Assembly: GCA_016218825.1 (NCBI GenBank)
Contig: JACRCV010000084.1
Coordinates: 1-59,710, forward strand
DNA: 59,710 nt
Origin: Deltaproteobacteria bacterium
GTDB taxonomy: Bacteria; Myxococcota; XYA12-FULL-58-9
Reading direction: 5' to 3'
Made by a program: the position numbers and the translations under genes. Shown here piece by piece: positions 7,551-16,740 of the stretch. Position 1 is the stretch's first letter, and every line of letters starts with the position of its first letter. Below the pieces are notes generated by a model. It was not told the origin of the DNA. It saw nothing but the letters and a program-made list of their open reading frames with translations, and ran no database searches.

Positions 7551-9059
7551 ATGCAGGCCGAGCTCTTCGTTGGCCGAGTCGGGTCGGCGAGGGTGGACCT
7601 CGTGGCGGTGGGGGTCCACGCCGGCCGGGGCGCTCCGTCGTCGGCGGTGCTGACCTTGGACCGCGCGCTGGGGGGCGCGCTGCGCGCCGCGATGCTGGAC
7701 GAGGAGTTCAAGGGCAAGGCCAAGGAGCGTCTCACGCTGCACACGCTCGGTCGCCTGCCGATGAAGCGCATCGGCCTCATCGGACTGGGCCCCGAGCGCG
7801 AGGCGACCCTCGAGACCTGGCTGCACTTCGCGGCAAACGCCACCCGGCTCGCGAACCGGGTCGGGGCGCGCTCGGTCCTCGTCGTGGTGCCGCCGACCGG
7901 CGTGGAGGTCGCGAAGCTGCTCGCGGTGCTCAGCCGCGGTCTGGCCCTCGGCGCCTATCGCTTCGATCGCTTGAAGAGCGCGCCGCGGCGCCGGCGGACC
8001 TTGGTGCACGCGATGCTGGCTCTCGGGGATCGACCGCCGGGGCGGACGGCGGCGGTGGCAGCCGTGAAGCGCGGCTCGACCATCGCCGCGGCGGTGACCC
8101 TGGCCCGGGACCTCGCCAACGAGCCGGCGAGTGAGCTCTACCCCGAGAGCTTCACCGCTCGGGCGGGCGCGGTCGCGCGCCAGCACCGGCTCGCGGTTCG
8201 GGTCTTTGACCCCGCGGCGCTGCAGCGCCGCGGCATGCGCCTGATCCTCGCGGTGGGCGCCGGCAGCGTCCGGTCCCCACGCCTCGTGCACCTGACCTAC
8301 CGCCCGCCGCGCTCCCGATCCACGTTGGCCCTGGTGGGCAAAGGGATCACCTTCGACTCCGGCGGCCTGTGCTTGAAGCAGCCGGCGAGCATGGCCGACA
8401 TGAAGATGGACATGAGCGGCGCCGCCGTCGTCCTCGCCACCCTGCAGGCGGTGGCCAGGCTCCGGCTGCCGCTCACGGTCCACGGTGTCTTGGCGCTGGC
8501 CGAGAACATGCCGTCCGGCTCGGCGGCGAAGCTCGGCGACGTGATCGAGAGCGCCGCCGGCAAGACCGTCGAGATCGGCAACACCGACGCCGAGGGTCGT
8601 CTGGTGCTCGCCGACGCGCTCCATTATGCGACGACGTTGAAGCCGGATCTGGTGGTCGACGTCGCGACCCTCACCGCAGCGTGCGCGATCGCGCTCGGGC
8701 CGCACACCGGCGGGCTGTTCACCCCCGACGACGACGTCGCCGCCGAGATCCTCGAAGCGGCGGCGCAGGCCGGCGAGGGCTTCTGGCGCCTGCCGCTCAC
8801 GCTGCAGCTTCGCGACCAGCTGAAGAGCGAGGTCGCTGACTTGAAGAACACCTCGGAGCGCAACGGCGGCGCCATCGCCGCGGCGCTGTTCCTCAAGGAG
8901 TTCGTCGGCGATCTCCCTTGGGCCCACCTCGACATCGCCGGACCGGCCGCGAGCGCCAAGGACGACGGCGCCTGGAGCAAGGGCGGCACCGGCATCAGCG
9001 TCGCGACGCTGACCGAGCTGCTACGGGCGCGTGCCGCCGGCACCAGACCCGGAGCCTGA
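7551..9059 (+). CDS. pepA: Leucyl aminopeptidase, M17 family
   Basis: This 502-residue enzyme removes N-terminal residues from peptides using two metal ions. The M17 signature NTDAEGRLVLADAL is present (D346, E348, R350), as are the metal and catalytic residues K264 and D269 in VGKGITFDSGG and D287 in MKMDMSGAA. The N-terminal domain is divergent, as is usual in M17. The ATG at 7551 is preceded by CGGAGGTGG seven bases away, so it is preferred over an upstream in-frame start. The next gene starts two bases after the stop. M17 enzymes are cytoplasmic hexamers, and some also bind DNA, but nothing here indicates that second role. Confidence 0.95.
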   Translation: MQAELFVGRVGSARVDLVAVGVHAGRGAPSSAVLTLDRALGGALRAAMLDEEFKGKAKERLTLHTLGRLPMKRIGLIGLGPEREATLETWLHFAANATRLANRVGARSVLVVVPPTGVEVAKLLAVLSRGLALGAYRFDRLKSAPRRRRTLVHAMLALGDRPPGRTAAVAAVKRGSTIAAAVTLARDLANEPASELYPESFTARAGAVARQHRLAVRVFDPAALQRRGMRLILAVGAGSVRSPRLVHLTYRPPRSRSTLALVGKGITFDSGGLCLKQPASMADMKMDMSGAAVVLATLQAVARLRLPLTVHGVLALAENMPSGSAAKLGDVIESAAGKTVEIGNTDAEGRLVLADALHYATTLKPDLVVDVATLTAACAIALGPHTGGLFTPDDDVAAEILEAAAQAGEGFWRLPLTLQLRDQLKSEVADLKNTSERNGGAIAAALFLKEFVGDLPWAHLDIAGPAASAKDDGAWSKGGTGISVATLTELLRARAAGTRPGA

Positions 9060-9061
9060 GC

Positions 9062-9880
9062 GTGGCAAAGAAGGGCCAAGCCTGGCAGGACCTGCTCGAT
9101 CGCGCCGAGGACGCCCTCGCCGACGGTCACCACCGCGAGGCGGCGCTGTTGTGTGATCGCGCCGCGCTGGCCGGCGATGACGCGCGCTACTTCGCGGCGC
9201 TGCTGAAAGGGGACGTCCTCCTCGACCTCGGCGAGGTGGAGGCGGCGTTGTCGAGCTACGATTCGGTGGCCGAGCCGGGGGTGGAGGACCCCGAGATCGA
9301 CTGCGCCCGCGGCGTCGCGCTCTTCGAGCTGGCGCGCTTCGCCGAGGCCGACAAGGCGCTGCGGAGCGCGCTGCGCGGCAACCCCAAGCTCGCCGAGGCG
9401 CACCACACGCTGGGGCTGATCGCCGAGATCCTCGGCACCGGTCACGACGTCGACTGCTTCCGTCAGGCGCGCCGTCTCGATCCGCAGCGCTTCCCGCCGG
9501 TGGCACAGCTGTCGCGGGCGCAGTTCGAGACCGTGGTGCACGAAGCGCTCGCGGACCTGCCGGCGCCGGTCGCGAAGGCCGTCGGCGATGTCCCGGTGCT
9601 GGTCGCCGAGGTGCCGCACCAGAGTGATTTGACGCAAGCGGATCCGCCGCTGTCGCCACGCATCCTCGGCCTGTTCGTCGGCGCCGCGCCGCCGCAGGTC
9701 TCGGTGCTGGACGCGCCGGCGGAGGTGCAGCCGACGATCTTCCTCTTCAAGCGCAACCTCGAGCGCGCCTGCAAAGACCTCGCGACCCTGAGAGCCGAGA
9801 TCCGGATGACGGTGTTGCACGAGGTCGGGCACGCCCTCGGCCTCTCGGAGGGCGAGCTCGAGGCGATGGGCCTCGAGTAG
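9062..9880 (+). CDS. TPR protein with C-terminal zincin-like metallopeptidase
   Basis: The GTG start at 9062 follows the aminopeptidase stop by two bases and has a GGAG ribosome binding site. The 272-residue product has TPR-like helical repeats in residues about 10-150. Residues about 155-270 match the Zincin_1 type: an ALADLPAPV segment, LGLFVGA, and the zinc motif H253-E-V-G-H257 followed by ALGLSEGEL. It has no signal peptide, so it is probably cytoplasmic. The Zincin_1 family is broadly distributed but its substrates are not well known. Pairing with an aminopeptidase suggests a small peptide-turnover operon, which is inference. Confidence 0.83.
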   Translation: MAKKGQAWQDLLDRAEDALADGHHREAALLCDRAALAGDDARYFAALLKGDVLLDLGEVEAALSSYDSVAEPGVEDPEIDCARGVALFELARFAEADKALRSALRGNPKLAEAHHTLGLIAEILGTGHDVDCFRQARRLDPQRFPPVAQLSRAQFETVVHEALADLPAPVAKAVGDVPVLVAEVPHQSDLTQADPPLSPRILGLFVGAAPPQVSVLDAPAEVQPTIFLFKRNLERACKDLATLRAEIRMTVLHEVGHALGLSEGELEAMGLE

Positions 9881-9883
9881 CCG

Positions 9884-10789
9884 TCAGGGGTGTGCGTCGG
9901 CGTCCGGCGCGTCGCAGCAGCCGCAGCCGCCCAGCTGATCGTGCTCGATCTGCAGCGTCGCGTGGTCGATGGCGAAGCTCTTCTTGAGCTCTTCCTGCAG
10001 CGCCTTGCGCAGATGGTCGCAGTCCTGGCTGTGGTCGGCGACCACGACGTGGGCGCTGAGCGCCGGCAGGCCGGTGGTGATGCTCCAGACGTGGAGGTCG
10101 TGGACGCTGACGACGCCCGCCATCGAGGTCATCAGACGTCGCACCCGCTCGGTGTCGATGCCGCGCGGCGCCGCCTCGAGCAGCACTTCGACGACCTCGC
10201 GCAGCAGCGTAAACGACGACCAGACGATGACGATGCTGATCATGAACGACAGCAATGGATCGACGCGGGTCCAGCCGGTGAGCGCGATCACCGCAGCGCC
10301 GGCCAACACGCCGATCGAGCTCAGGGTGTCGCCGAGGATGTGAAGGAACGCGCCGCGGACGTTCAGGCTGCCGTGGGCCGGGCGCAGCAACACCAGGCCG
10401 ACGAGGTTGGCGACCAGGCCGACCGCTGCGACCACCGACATGATCTCGGTGACGATCGGCTGCGGCGAGAGCCAGCGCTTGGCGGCCTCGAACAGGATCG
10501 AGCCGCTGACGAACACCAGGACCACGCCGTTGGCGAGCGCCGCCAGGATCTCGAGGCGGCGATAACCGTAGGTGCGGCGATCATCCGCGGGCCGCGAGCC
10601 GACGACCATCGCGCCGAGAGCGAGGGCCAGCGCCATCGCATCGGTCAGCATGTGACCGGCGTCGGCGAGCAACGCCAGTGAGCCGGAGATCAGACCGCCG
10701 ATGAGCTCGGCGAGCATGATGACGACGGTGAGCACCAGCGCCGCGGCCATGCGGCGCTCGGGGGTGAGGCTGTGATCGTGATCGTGCAT
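9884..10789 (-). CDS. Cation diffusion facilitator, ZitB/CzcD-like
   Basis: The 301-residue inner-membrane transporter exports divalent metal (Zn2+, possibly Cd2+ or Co2+) in exchange for protons. It has a short His-rich N-terminus (MHDHDH), six predicted membrane helices and a cytoplasmic C-terminal domain. The metal site is H46-xxx-D50 in helix II and H150-xxx-D154 in helix V. HxxxD in helix II is typical of Zn/Cd-type members. The tail ends with a GCGCC cluster and several His and Asp residues, an unusual extra metal-binding patch. The gene is convergent with its left neighbour, with only three bases between the stops. Confidence 0.92.
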   Translation of the reverse strand: MHDHDHSLTPERRMAAALVLTVVIMLAELIGGLISGSLALLADAGHMLTDAMALALALGAMVVGSRPADDRRTYGYRRLEILAALANGVVLVFVSGSILFEAAKRWLSPQPIVTEIMSVVAAVGLVANLVGLVLLRPAHGSLNVRGAFLHILGDTLSSIGVLAGAAVIALTGWTRVDPLLSFMISIVIVWSSFTLLREVVEVLLEAAPRGIDTERVRRLMTSMAGVVSVHDLHVWSITTGLPALSAHVVVADHSQDCDHLRKALQEELKKSFAIDHATLQIEHDQLGGCGCCDAPDADAHP

Positions 10790-10855
10790 CGCTAACGATA
10801 TAGCAACGCCGGCGGTCGGGTGCACGGCCGAGATGATTGGGGTAGGGTGTAGGGC

Positions 10856-11794
10856 ATGGCGCGCGAGCGTCTCATCCACGGCTTCGACGGTACCGAGCTG
10901 TACACCCAGAGCGCCGGCGCCGGGCCGCCGATCGTGCTCGCGGACGGCATCGGCTGTGATGGCTTCGTCTGGCGGGTCTTGGAGGACATCCTGGTGCGCA
11001 AGCATCAGGTCGTGCGCTGGCACCACCGCGGTCACGGCAAGAGCCAGGTCCCCGAGAACCGCGGCAACTTGGGGATGGATGCGCTCTGCCTCGATCTGCA
11101 GGCGGTGCTCGACGCCTACGACCTCGACCAGGCGCTGCTCGTCGGGCATTCGATGGGGGTGCAGCTCATCCTCGAGTACGCGATTCGCGAGCCGCGCCGA
11201 GTCTCGGGGTTGGTGCCGATCTGCGGCAGCTACGGTCGCATGCTCGATACCTTCCACGACAACGGCCTGGCGAGCGCCGGGTTCCCACAGCTCTACCGTC
11301 TGGTGGCGGACTACCCGGACTGGGCGCAGTGGCTGTGGTCGCGGCTGTTGCCGACCGAGGCGGTCTATCTCTATGCGGTGACGACCGAGGTCAAGGGCTC
11401 GCTGGTGCGGCGCCAGGACTTCAAGCCCTACTTCGACCATCTGGCGCGGATGGACGTCCGGGTCTTCTTTGAGATGTTGGAGCGGGTGCGCCACCATACG
11501 GTCGAAGACCGGCTGCAGCAGGTGCAGGCGCCGACGCTGGTGGTCGCCGGCGATCGCGACACCTTCACCCCGGTGTGGCTGTCGCGGCGGATGCAGCGCT
11601 TGATTCCCGGGGCGGAGCTGTTGGTGGTGCCGCACGGCAGTCACGCCGCGCCCTTGGAGATGCCCGAGCTCATCGAGCTGCGCCTGCAACGCTTCCTCAA
11701 GGAGCGCGTCCTGCCGCGGCAGCGGGCCGCCACCGCGACGGGGCGGGGGCGAAGACCGCAGAGCGGGCGGCACCGCCGGGCGCCGAAGCGTTAG
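10856..11794 (+). CDS. Alpha/beta-hydrolase
   Basis: The 312-residue protein has the alpha/beta-hydrolase plan: an RWHHRGHGKS strand-loop, nucleophile elbow GHSMG (S99), acid candidate in VVAGDRDTFTP and catalytic His in PHGSHAAP. The cap region after residue 120 is helical. The last 25 residues are Arg-rich and probably disordered. There is no signal peptide. Substrate cannot be assigned; carboxylesterase, haloperoxidase-like and C-C hydrolase members look similar. The next gene starts 12 bases downstream and may be cotranscribed. Confidence 0.88.
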   Translation: MARERLIHGFDGTELYTQSAGAGPPIVLADGIGCDGFVWRVLEDILVRKHQVVRWHHRGHGKSQVPENRGNLGMDALCLDLQAVLDAYDLDQALLVGHSMGVQLILEYAIREPRRVSGLVPICGSYGRMLDTFHDNGLASAGFPQLYRLVADYPDWAQWLWSRLLPTEAVYLYAVTTEVKGSLVRRQDFKPYFDHLARMDVRVFFEMLERVRHHTVEDRLQQVQAPTLVVAGDRDTFTPVWLSRRMQRLIPGAELLVVPHGSHAAPLEMPELIELRLQRFLKERVLPRQRAATATGRGRRPQSGRHRRAPKR

Positions 11795-11806
11795 CCGCCG
11801 ACCGCC

Positions 11807-14746
11807 ATGGTGCAACACCGGTGCCGCGAGACGGGCAGCGCGGGAGCGCTTGGAGGCCGATCGATCTGCCGCGGCCGGCCGGGCTGCGTGGTCGCGGTGC
11901 TGCTCGCGCTCGGCGGCCTGCTGTCGGCGTCGGTGGTCCACGCCTATGACCCGCGCCGCCGCTGGCACACCTTGCAGGCGCCGCACTTCTCGGTCCATTA
12001 CCCCGAGGGCGCATACGGTGTTGCGAGCGCGGTGGCCAAGAGCGCCGAGACCGCGTTCGCGGCGCTCGTCGTCCGCCTCGACTGGCAGCCGGCGACGCCG
12101 ATCGACATCGTGCTCAACGAGGACACCGATGCCGCCAACGGCTTCGCGCAGAGCGTGCCCTACAACCTCGTCGGTCTGAACGCGGTCGCGCCCGAGGAGC
12201 TAGGCGAGCTCTCCGACTACCGGGATTGGACCTTCGAGCTCGTGGCGCACGAGCTGGCGCACATCGTCAACATCGACACCATCGGCGGTCTGCCGCGCGC
12301 CATCAACGCGGTCTTCGGCCGCCTGCTGGCGCCAAACGCCGCCGCGCCGCGCTTCATCGTCGAGGGCCTGGCGGTGTACTTCGAATCGGCGCTCGGCGCC
12401 GCGGGTCGGGTCCGGAGCCCCTACTTCGACATGTTCTTGCGGGCCGCGGTCCTCGACGGGTCGCTCTTCGACCTCGACGAGGTGACCGGGGCGCCGCTGC
12501 GTTGGCCGCAAGGCACCGCCGCGTACCTCTACGGCGGGCGCTTCATGGACTTTCTCGCGCGGCGCTACGGCGAAGATCTGCTGGCCGAGATCGGCCGCGA
12601 CTACGGCAGGCGCTTGTTCCCCTTCGCGGTCAACGCCAGCCTCAAGCAGGCGACCGGGAGCGACTACCCGAGCTTGTACCGCGAGTTCGTCGCCGAAACG
12701 ACCGCACGCTACCGAGCCCAGCTGCACGAGGTCGAGGCGGCCGGGGTCATCGAGGGCGAGGCGCTGACGGCGCGCGGTCAAGACTTCGGCGCCATCCGGG
12801 TTGGGCCCAGAGGCGCGGTGTACTTCGTCGAAGCGCCGATCGACGCCCACCCGAGCCTCCGAGCGCTCGACCCGGACGGCGCCGAGCGCGAGATCGCGTG
12901 GGTGCACGGGGCCGCGAGCTTCGCCCTGTATCCGAGCGGCGACAAGGCGCTGGTCGCCGAGCTCGAGGTCGACGAGGTCTACCGCCTCTATGGCGACCTC
13001 TTCGAGCTCGATCTGCAGCACGGCGAGCTGCAGCAGCTGACCCACGGGGCGCGGGCCCAGAGCGTCGACCTGTCGAAGGACGGTGGGCGCGTGGTCTACA
13101 GCGAGCTCTCGAGCATGCACAGCATCGTGCGGATCGCGAGGGCAGACGATCTGGGCGGCGCCGAGACCTTGGTCGACCTCGGGCCCGACACCCAGGTGTT
13201 CTCGCCGCGCTTCTCCCCCGCAGGCGACGCGGTCGTGTTCGCCGCGTCGGCGGCCGGGCAGCGGGACCTCTATCTCGCCGATCTCGCGTCCGCCACCACG
13301 GTGAAAGTCACCGACGATCGGGCCGTCGACGGCGGTCCGGTGTTTTCGTCCGACGGCCGCTTCGTCCTGTTTCACTCCGACCGTGACGGGATCTTCAACC
13401 TCTACGCCGTGCCCCGCGCCGGGGGGCCGGTGCGCCGCCTGACGCGGGTGCGCACCGGCGCCTTCTACCCCGAGCCGAGCGCCGACGGGCGGACGCTCTA
13501 CTACCGCACCTACTCCAGCCGCGGCTTCGATCTGGCGCGGCTCGACGACGTGGCACTGGACCAGGCGGCACCCGCCGAGTCGGCGCTGGCGCGGGCCCCG
13601 GCACCGGAGAGCCCCGGGGTGGCGGCCTATCCGGCGACACCTTATCGGGCGTTGCCGTCCTTGTTGCCGACGGTTTGGACGCCGGTGTTGGCGACCGACA
13701 CCCGTGGCAACACCTACGGCCTGTCGACCAGCGGCGCGGACGCGGTCGGCCTGCACGCCTATTCGGCGGCGGCGTGGTGGGGGACGGCGTCGGAGCTGGC
13801 GGGCTTTCAGCTGGCCTACGCCAACCGGCAGTTCCACCCCGGTGTGAACGTCAGCGGCGATCGTGGCCTTAGCTACGCCGCGATGCCGTACGTTCGGAAC
13901 GGTCAGTCGCAGGCGGTCGAGGAGGAGGTCTGGTCCGGGCGGTTGTCGACGAGCTGGCCGTTGTGGAGTCGGCGCGATCTGTCGTTGTCGATCGGCACCG
14001 GCTACGAGCTCCAGTATCGTCGCAACACCCGGCCCTTGGTGTTCGATCCCTTCGACCGGGCGCCGGTGTTCCCGGACGACGGGCGCTTCGCGGCGACGCG
14101 GCTGTCGCTGGGCTTCTCGAACGTGCACCGCTACGGCAACTCGATCTCCCCGGTTCAAGGCGGCGCGGTGTCGCTCGGGCTGCGCCTCGAGGACCCGTAC
14201 GTCGGCTCGAGCTACAGCGCGGTGTCCGGCACCGTCGAGATCACCCACTACTTCGAGAACCCTTGGCTGTCGCGCCAGGTGTTGGCGACCGACGTCTTCT
14301 TCGGCTACGGCCGGAGCAGCTACCTTCGCCGCAAGCTGTTCGCGGTCGGGGGTCTGCCGCAGCGGGACATCCTCCTCGATCTCTACAACAACAGTTTCGG
14401 CGGCGCGCAGGCGCTACGGGGCTTTCCGGCGCGGCCGCAGATCGGGGACGCGGCGCTCGTCGGCCACGTCGAGTACCGGGCGCCGATCGTGGACGTCGAG
14501 ACCGGTGTCGAGACCTTGCCGATCTACCTCCAGACGCTGCACGGCAGCCTGTTCGTGGACGCGGCGGCGCTCGCCGACACCCCGGCTGCCTTCGCGGACG
14601 CGGCACGCGCGTCAATCGGCTTCGAGCTGGTCATGGGCATGCTCCTCGGCTACGGCCTGCCGGTGGACGTGCGTCTGGGCTACGGCCGCGCGGTGCGGAA
14701 CGGGACGAGCGCCAACCTGTACCTGGTGCTGGGCGATTCGTTCTGA
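11807..14746 (+). CDS. Exported MA-type peptidase, TolB-like propeller and outer-membrane barrel fusion
   Basis: The 979-residue protein has an N-terminal signal region ending near VVHAYDP. Residues about 40-300 form a peptidase-MA-like zinc domain with H148-E-L-A-H152 and E186 in VEGLAVYFE, matching the HExxH...E gluzincin pattern. Residues about 320-590 contain repeated TolB/WD40-like propeller blades (for example FSPAGDAVVFAAS and FSSDGRFVLFHS). Residues about 640-979 look like an Omp85/surface-antigen beta barrel with an LRGF-type motif (ALRGFP) and a terminal Phe. It should sit in the outer membrane with soluble domains in the periplasm. Start choice is uncertain because no strong ribosome binding site precedes 11807. 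Its substrate is unknown. Confidence 0.82.
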   Translation: MVQHRCRETGSAGALGGRSICRGRPGCVVAVLLALGGLLSASVVHAYDPRRRWHTLQAPHFSVHYPEGAYGVASAVAKSAETAFAALVVRLDWQPATPIDIVLNEDTDAANGFAQSVPYNLVGLNAVAPEELGELSDYRDWTFELVAHELAHIVNIDTIGGLPRAINAVFGRLLAPNAAAPRFIVEGLAVYFESALGAAGRVRSPYFDMFLRAAVLDGSLFDLDEVTGAPLRWPQGTAAYLYGGRFMDFLARRYGEDLLAEIGRDYGRRLFPFAVNASLKQATGSDYPSLYREFVAETTARYRAQLHEVEAAGVIEGEALTARGQDFGAIRVGPRGAVYFVEAPIDAHPSLRALDPDGAEREIAWVHGAASFALYPSGDKALVAELEVDEVYRLYGDLFELDLQHGELQQLTHGARAQSVDLSKDGGRVVYSELSSMHSIVRIARADDLGGAETLVDLGPDTQVFSPRFSPAGDAVVFAASAAGQRDLYLADLASATTVKVTDDRAVDGGPVFSSDGRFVLFHSDRDGIFNLYAVPRAGGPVRRLTRVRTGAFYPEPSADGRTLYYRTYSSRGFDLARLDDVALDQAAPAESALARAPAPESPGVAAYPATPYRALPSLLPTVWTPVLATDTRGNTYGLSTSGADAVGLHAYSAAAWWGTASELAGFQLAYANRQFHPGVNVSGDRGLSYAAMPYVRNGQSQAVEEEVWSGRLSTSWPLWSRRDLSLSIGTGYELQYRRNTRPLVFDPFDRAPVFPDDGRFAATRLSLGFSNVHRYGNSISPVQGGAVSLGLRLEDPYVGSSYSAVSGTVEITHYFENPWLSRQVLATDVFFGYGRSSYLRRKLFAVGGLPQRDILLDLYNNSFGGAQALRGFPARPQIGDAALVGHVEYRAPIVDVETGVETLPIYLQTLHGSLFVDAAALADTPAAFADAARASIGFELVMGMLLGYGLPVDVRLGYGRAVRNGTSANLYLVLGDSF

Positions 14747-14803
14747 GGGGCCGCGCCGACGACAGCGCTGTTCTCGGCCCGCGCCTGACGGTAGATTCGA
14801 GCG

Positions 14804-16033
14804 GTGGGTATGCAGATTGATCGCTACGAGGTCACGCGGCTCCTCGGCCAGGGGGCGATGGGCAAGGTGTACCTCGCGACCGATCCGAAGCTCGACCGCC
14901 AGGTCGCGATCAAGGTGCTGAGCACCGGGCGCGGCGACGCCGAGATCCGGCGCCGCTTCCGCCTCGAGGCGCGCGCCATCGCGGCGCTGAAGCATCCGAA
15001 CATCGTCGAGCTCTACGACTATTGCGGCGAGGACGCTGCCGACCTCTACCTGGTGATGGAGTACGTGCCGGGGTTGAGCCTGTACCACCTGGTCGCCGAC
15101 CGCGGCCCGATGTCCGAGGCGACGGCGCTCTGCGTCGGCCACGAGCTGTCGTTGGCGCTCGAGCACGCCCACACCCATCAGGTCGTGCATCGCGACATCA
15201 AGCCGGAGAACATTCTCCTCTCCGGCGGTCGCTTGGTGTTGACCGATTTCGGCGTCGTCAAGGCGATCGCCCCCAACAACCCGTTGAAGGTGCGCGCGGT
15301 GCAGAGTCGCACCCAGGTGCTCGGGACGCCGGGCTTCATGGCGCCGGAGCAGTTCACCGGCAAGAACATCGACCCACGGACCGACATCTTCGCGAGCGGC
15401 GCGGTGCTCTACAACCTGGCCACCGGGCGTCTGCCCTTCGACGGCAAGAGCGTCGAGGAGATCTTCTCCCGGCTGCGCAAGGGCGTGTTCGTCGACCCGC
15501 GCGACCACACGCCGACGCTGTCACCGGCGTTCTGCGAGCTCATCGGCAAGTGTCTGGCGCACAAGCCCAAGGATCGCTTCGCGACCGCGATGGACCTCCG
15601 GCAGCAGATCCTGGATCTGCTGGCGGTGCACGGCGTTAACGAGGTGCGCCAGGAGTTGGTGCGCTACGAGAAGGATCCGGCGGCGCACGGCCACGAGCAG
15701 CGCGAGCGCAGCCTCGACGTCCTGGTCCGCGATCTGAAGGTGGCGCTCAAAGATCGGGACGACAGGATGGCGCGGGCCATCATCGCGCGCCTGCAGGTGT
15801 TGGCGCCCGCGAGCGAGCGGATGCGGGACATCACCGGGGTCGGGTTCGACACCCAGGCGCGGCCGGTGTTCGTGAGCACCAGGCAGGAGTCGGCCGGGCG
15901 GCTCCTGGCGGCGATGCTCTTCGGGGTCGGGCTGGGGGCGGTCGCGGCGCTGCTCGCGGTGGCGGTGCACGCGGTGCCGGAGGCGTGGCTCGGGGCGCTC
16001 TCCCGGCTCTATGGCCTGCTGCAGATCTTCTAG
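14804..16033 (+). CDS. Membrane-anchored Ser/Thr protein kinase
   Basis: The 409-residue protein starts directly with a eukaryotic-type kinase domain (residues 8-275). All catalytic elements are present: G15-x-G17-xx-G20 loop, K37, E55, HRDIKPEN with D131, TDFG with D148, and the GTPGFMAPEQ activation-segment end. A region of about 90 residues follows, then one transmembrane segment near residues 367-390 and a very short tail, so no extracytoplasmic sensor is present. The start is GTG 14804 or ATG 14810. Such kinases are numerous in Myxococcota. Targets are unknown. The gene ends overlapping the convergent HEAT-repeat gene by four bases. Confidence 0.94.
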   Translation: MGMQIDRYEVTRLLGQGAMGKVYLATDPKLDRQVAIKVLSTGRGDAEIRRRFRLEARAIAALKHPNIVELYDYCGEDAADLYLVMEYVPGLSLYHLVADRGPMSEATALCVGHELSLALEHAHTHQVVHRDIKPENILLSGGRLVLTDFGVVKAIAPNNPLKVRAVQSRTQVLGTPGFMAPEQFTGKNIDPRTDIFASGAVLYNLATGRLPFDGKSVEEIFSRLRKGVFVDPRDHTPTLSPAFCELIGKCLAHKPKDRFATAMDLRQQILDLLAVHGVNEVRQELVRYEKDPAAHGHEQRERSLDVLVRDLKVALKDRDDRMARAIIARLQVLAPASERMRDITGVGFDTQARPVFVSTRQESAGRLLAAMLFGVGLGAVAALLAVAVHAVPEAWLGALSRLYGLLQIF

Positions 16034-16740
16034 CGGCGGCGGGGCGCGATCGCGGCGATCGCCGCTTCGACGTCCGCGCCGAGCTCGGGATCGGCGTCAT
16101 GCCGCACCGCGTCGAGGGTCGGCAACGCGGCCCGGTCGCGCAGGGTCCCCAGCGCGCGAACCGCGACGTCGCGTGCCGAATCGCGGGGATCGGCGGCGAC
16201 CTTGCAGAGCTCGGTGAGGGCGGCGGGATGACGGGCTTCGGCGAGAAAGTGCAGGGTCGCGGCCCGCTCCGGAAAACGCCGGCTGTGCACGCGCTCGAGG
16301 AGGTAGCGCTGACCGCGAGGGTCGCCGAGGGCGCACAGCGCCGCCGCCGCCTGCAGCTTGTCGGCCCACGGCATCAGGAAACGATCGAGGATCAGGACGA
16401 GCGCCGGCACCGCGCTCCGGTCACCGAGCGTGGCCAACGCCCGGATGGCGTCGAGACGGAAGGTGCGCGAGCGGAGCGCCGCGAGCAGCACCGGGGTGGC
16501 GCGGTGATCGTGAAGCTCCGCCAACGTGATCGCCGCCTCGACGCGTGGCGCGACCTCGCGATCAGCCAGGAGAGCGCCGACTTGTTGCAGCACCGGCGGC
16601 GCCAACGACTCGATCTCGCGCGTCCGTAGGCGATCGCCGATCGCGCAGGCGGCGTCGGCGCGCAGGTACGGATCGTCGTGCGCCAGAAGCTCCTGCAGCT
16701 CGTCCAGGGCGATGCTGTCGAAGTCGATGGTGACCGGCAC
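16030..16740 (-). CDS. HEAT-repeat protein
   Basis: The 236-residue protein is made of HEAT-type helical pairs, visible in DPYLRADAACAIGD, APRVEAAITLAEL, LDAIRALATLGD, KLQAAAALCALGD and ARDVAVRALGTL. It has no signal peptide or membrane segment. The GTG start at 16740 touches the metG stop codon with no gap, so translation is likely coupled to metG. HEAT proteins serve as scaffolds or chaperone-like partners, and some act in tRNA or phycobilin chemistry. No specific function can be read here. It is the last gene of the long minus-strand run. Confidence 0.85.
   Translation of the reverse strand: MPVTIDFDSIALDELQELLAHDDPYLRADAACAIGDRLRTREIESLAPPVLQQVGALLADREVAPRVEAAITLAELHDHRATPVLLAALRSRTFRLDAIRALATLGDRSAVPALVLILDRFLMPWADKLQAAAALCALGDPRGQRYLLERVHSRRFPERAATLHFLAEARHPAALTELCKVAADPRDSARDVAVRALGTLRDRAALPTLDAVRHDADPELGADVEAAIAAIAPRRR

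Noticed and set aside
9884-11998. N-terminally extended cation diffusion facilitator of 704 residues
   Set aside because: The upstream 400 residues are antisense to a good alpha/beta-hydrolase gene; the transporter fold begins at MHDHDH.
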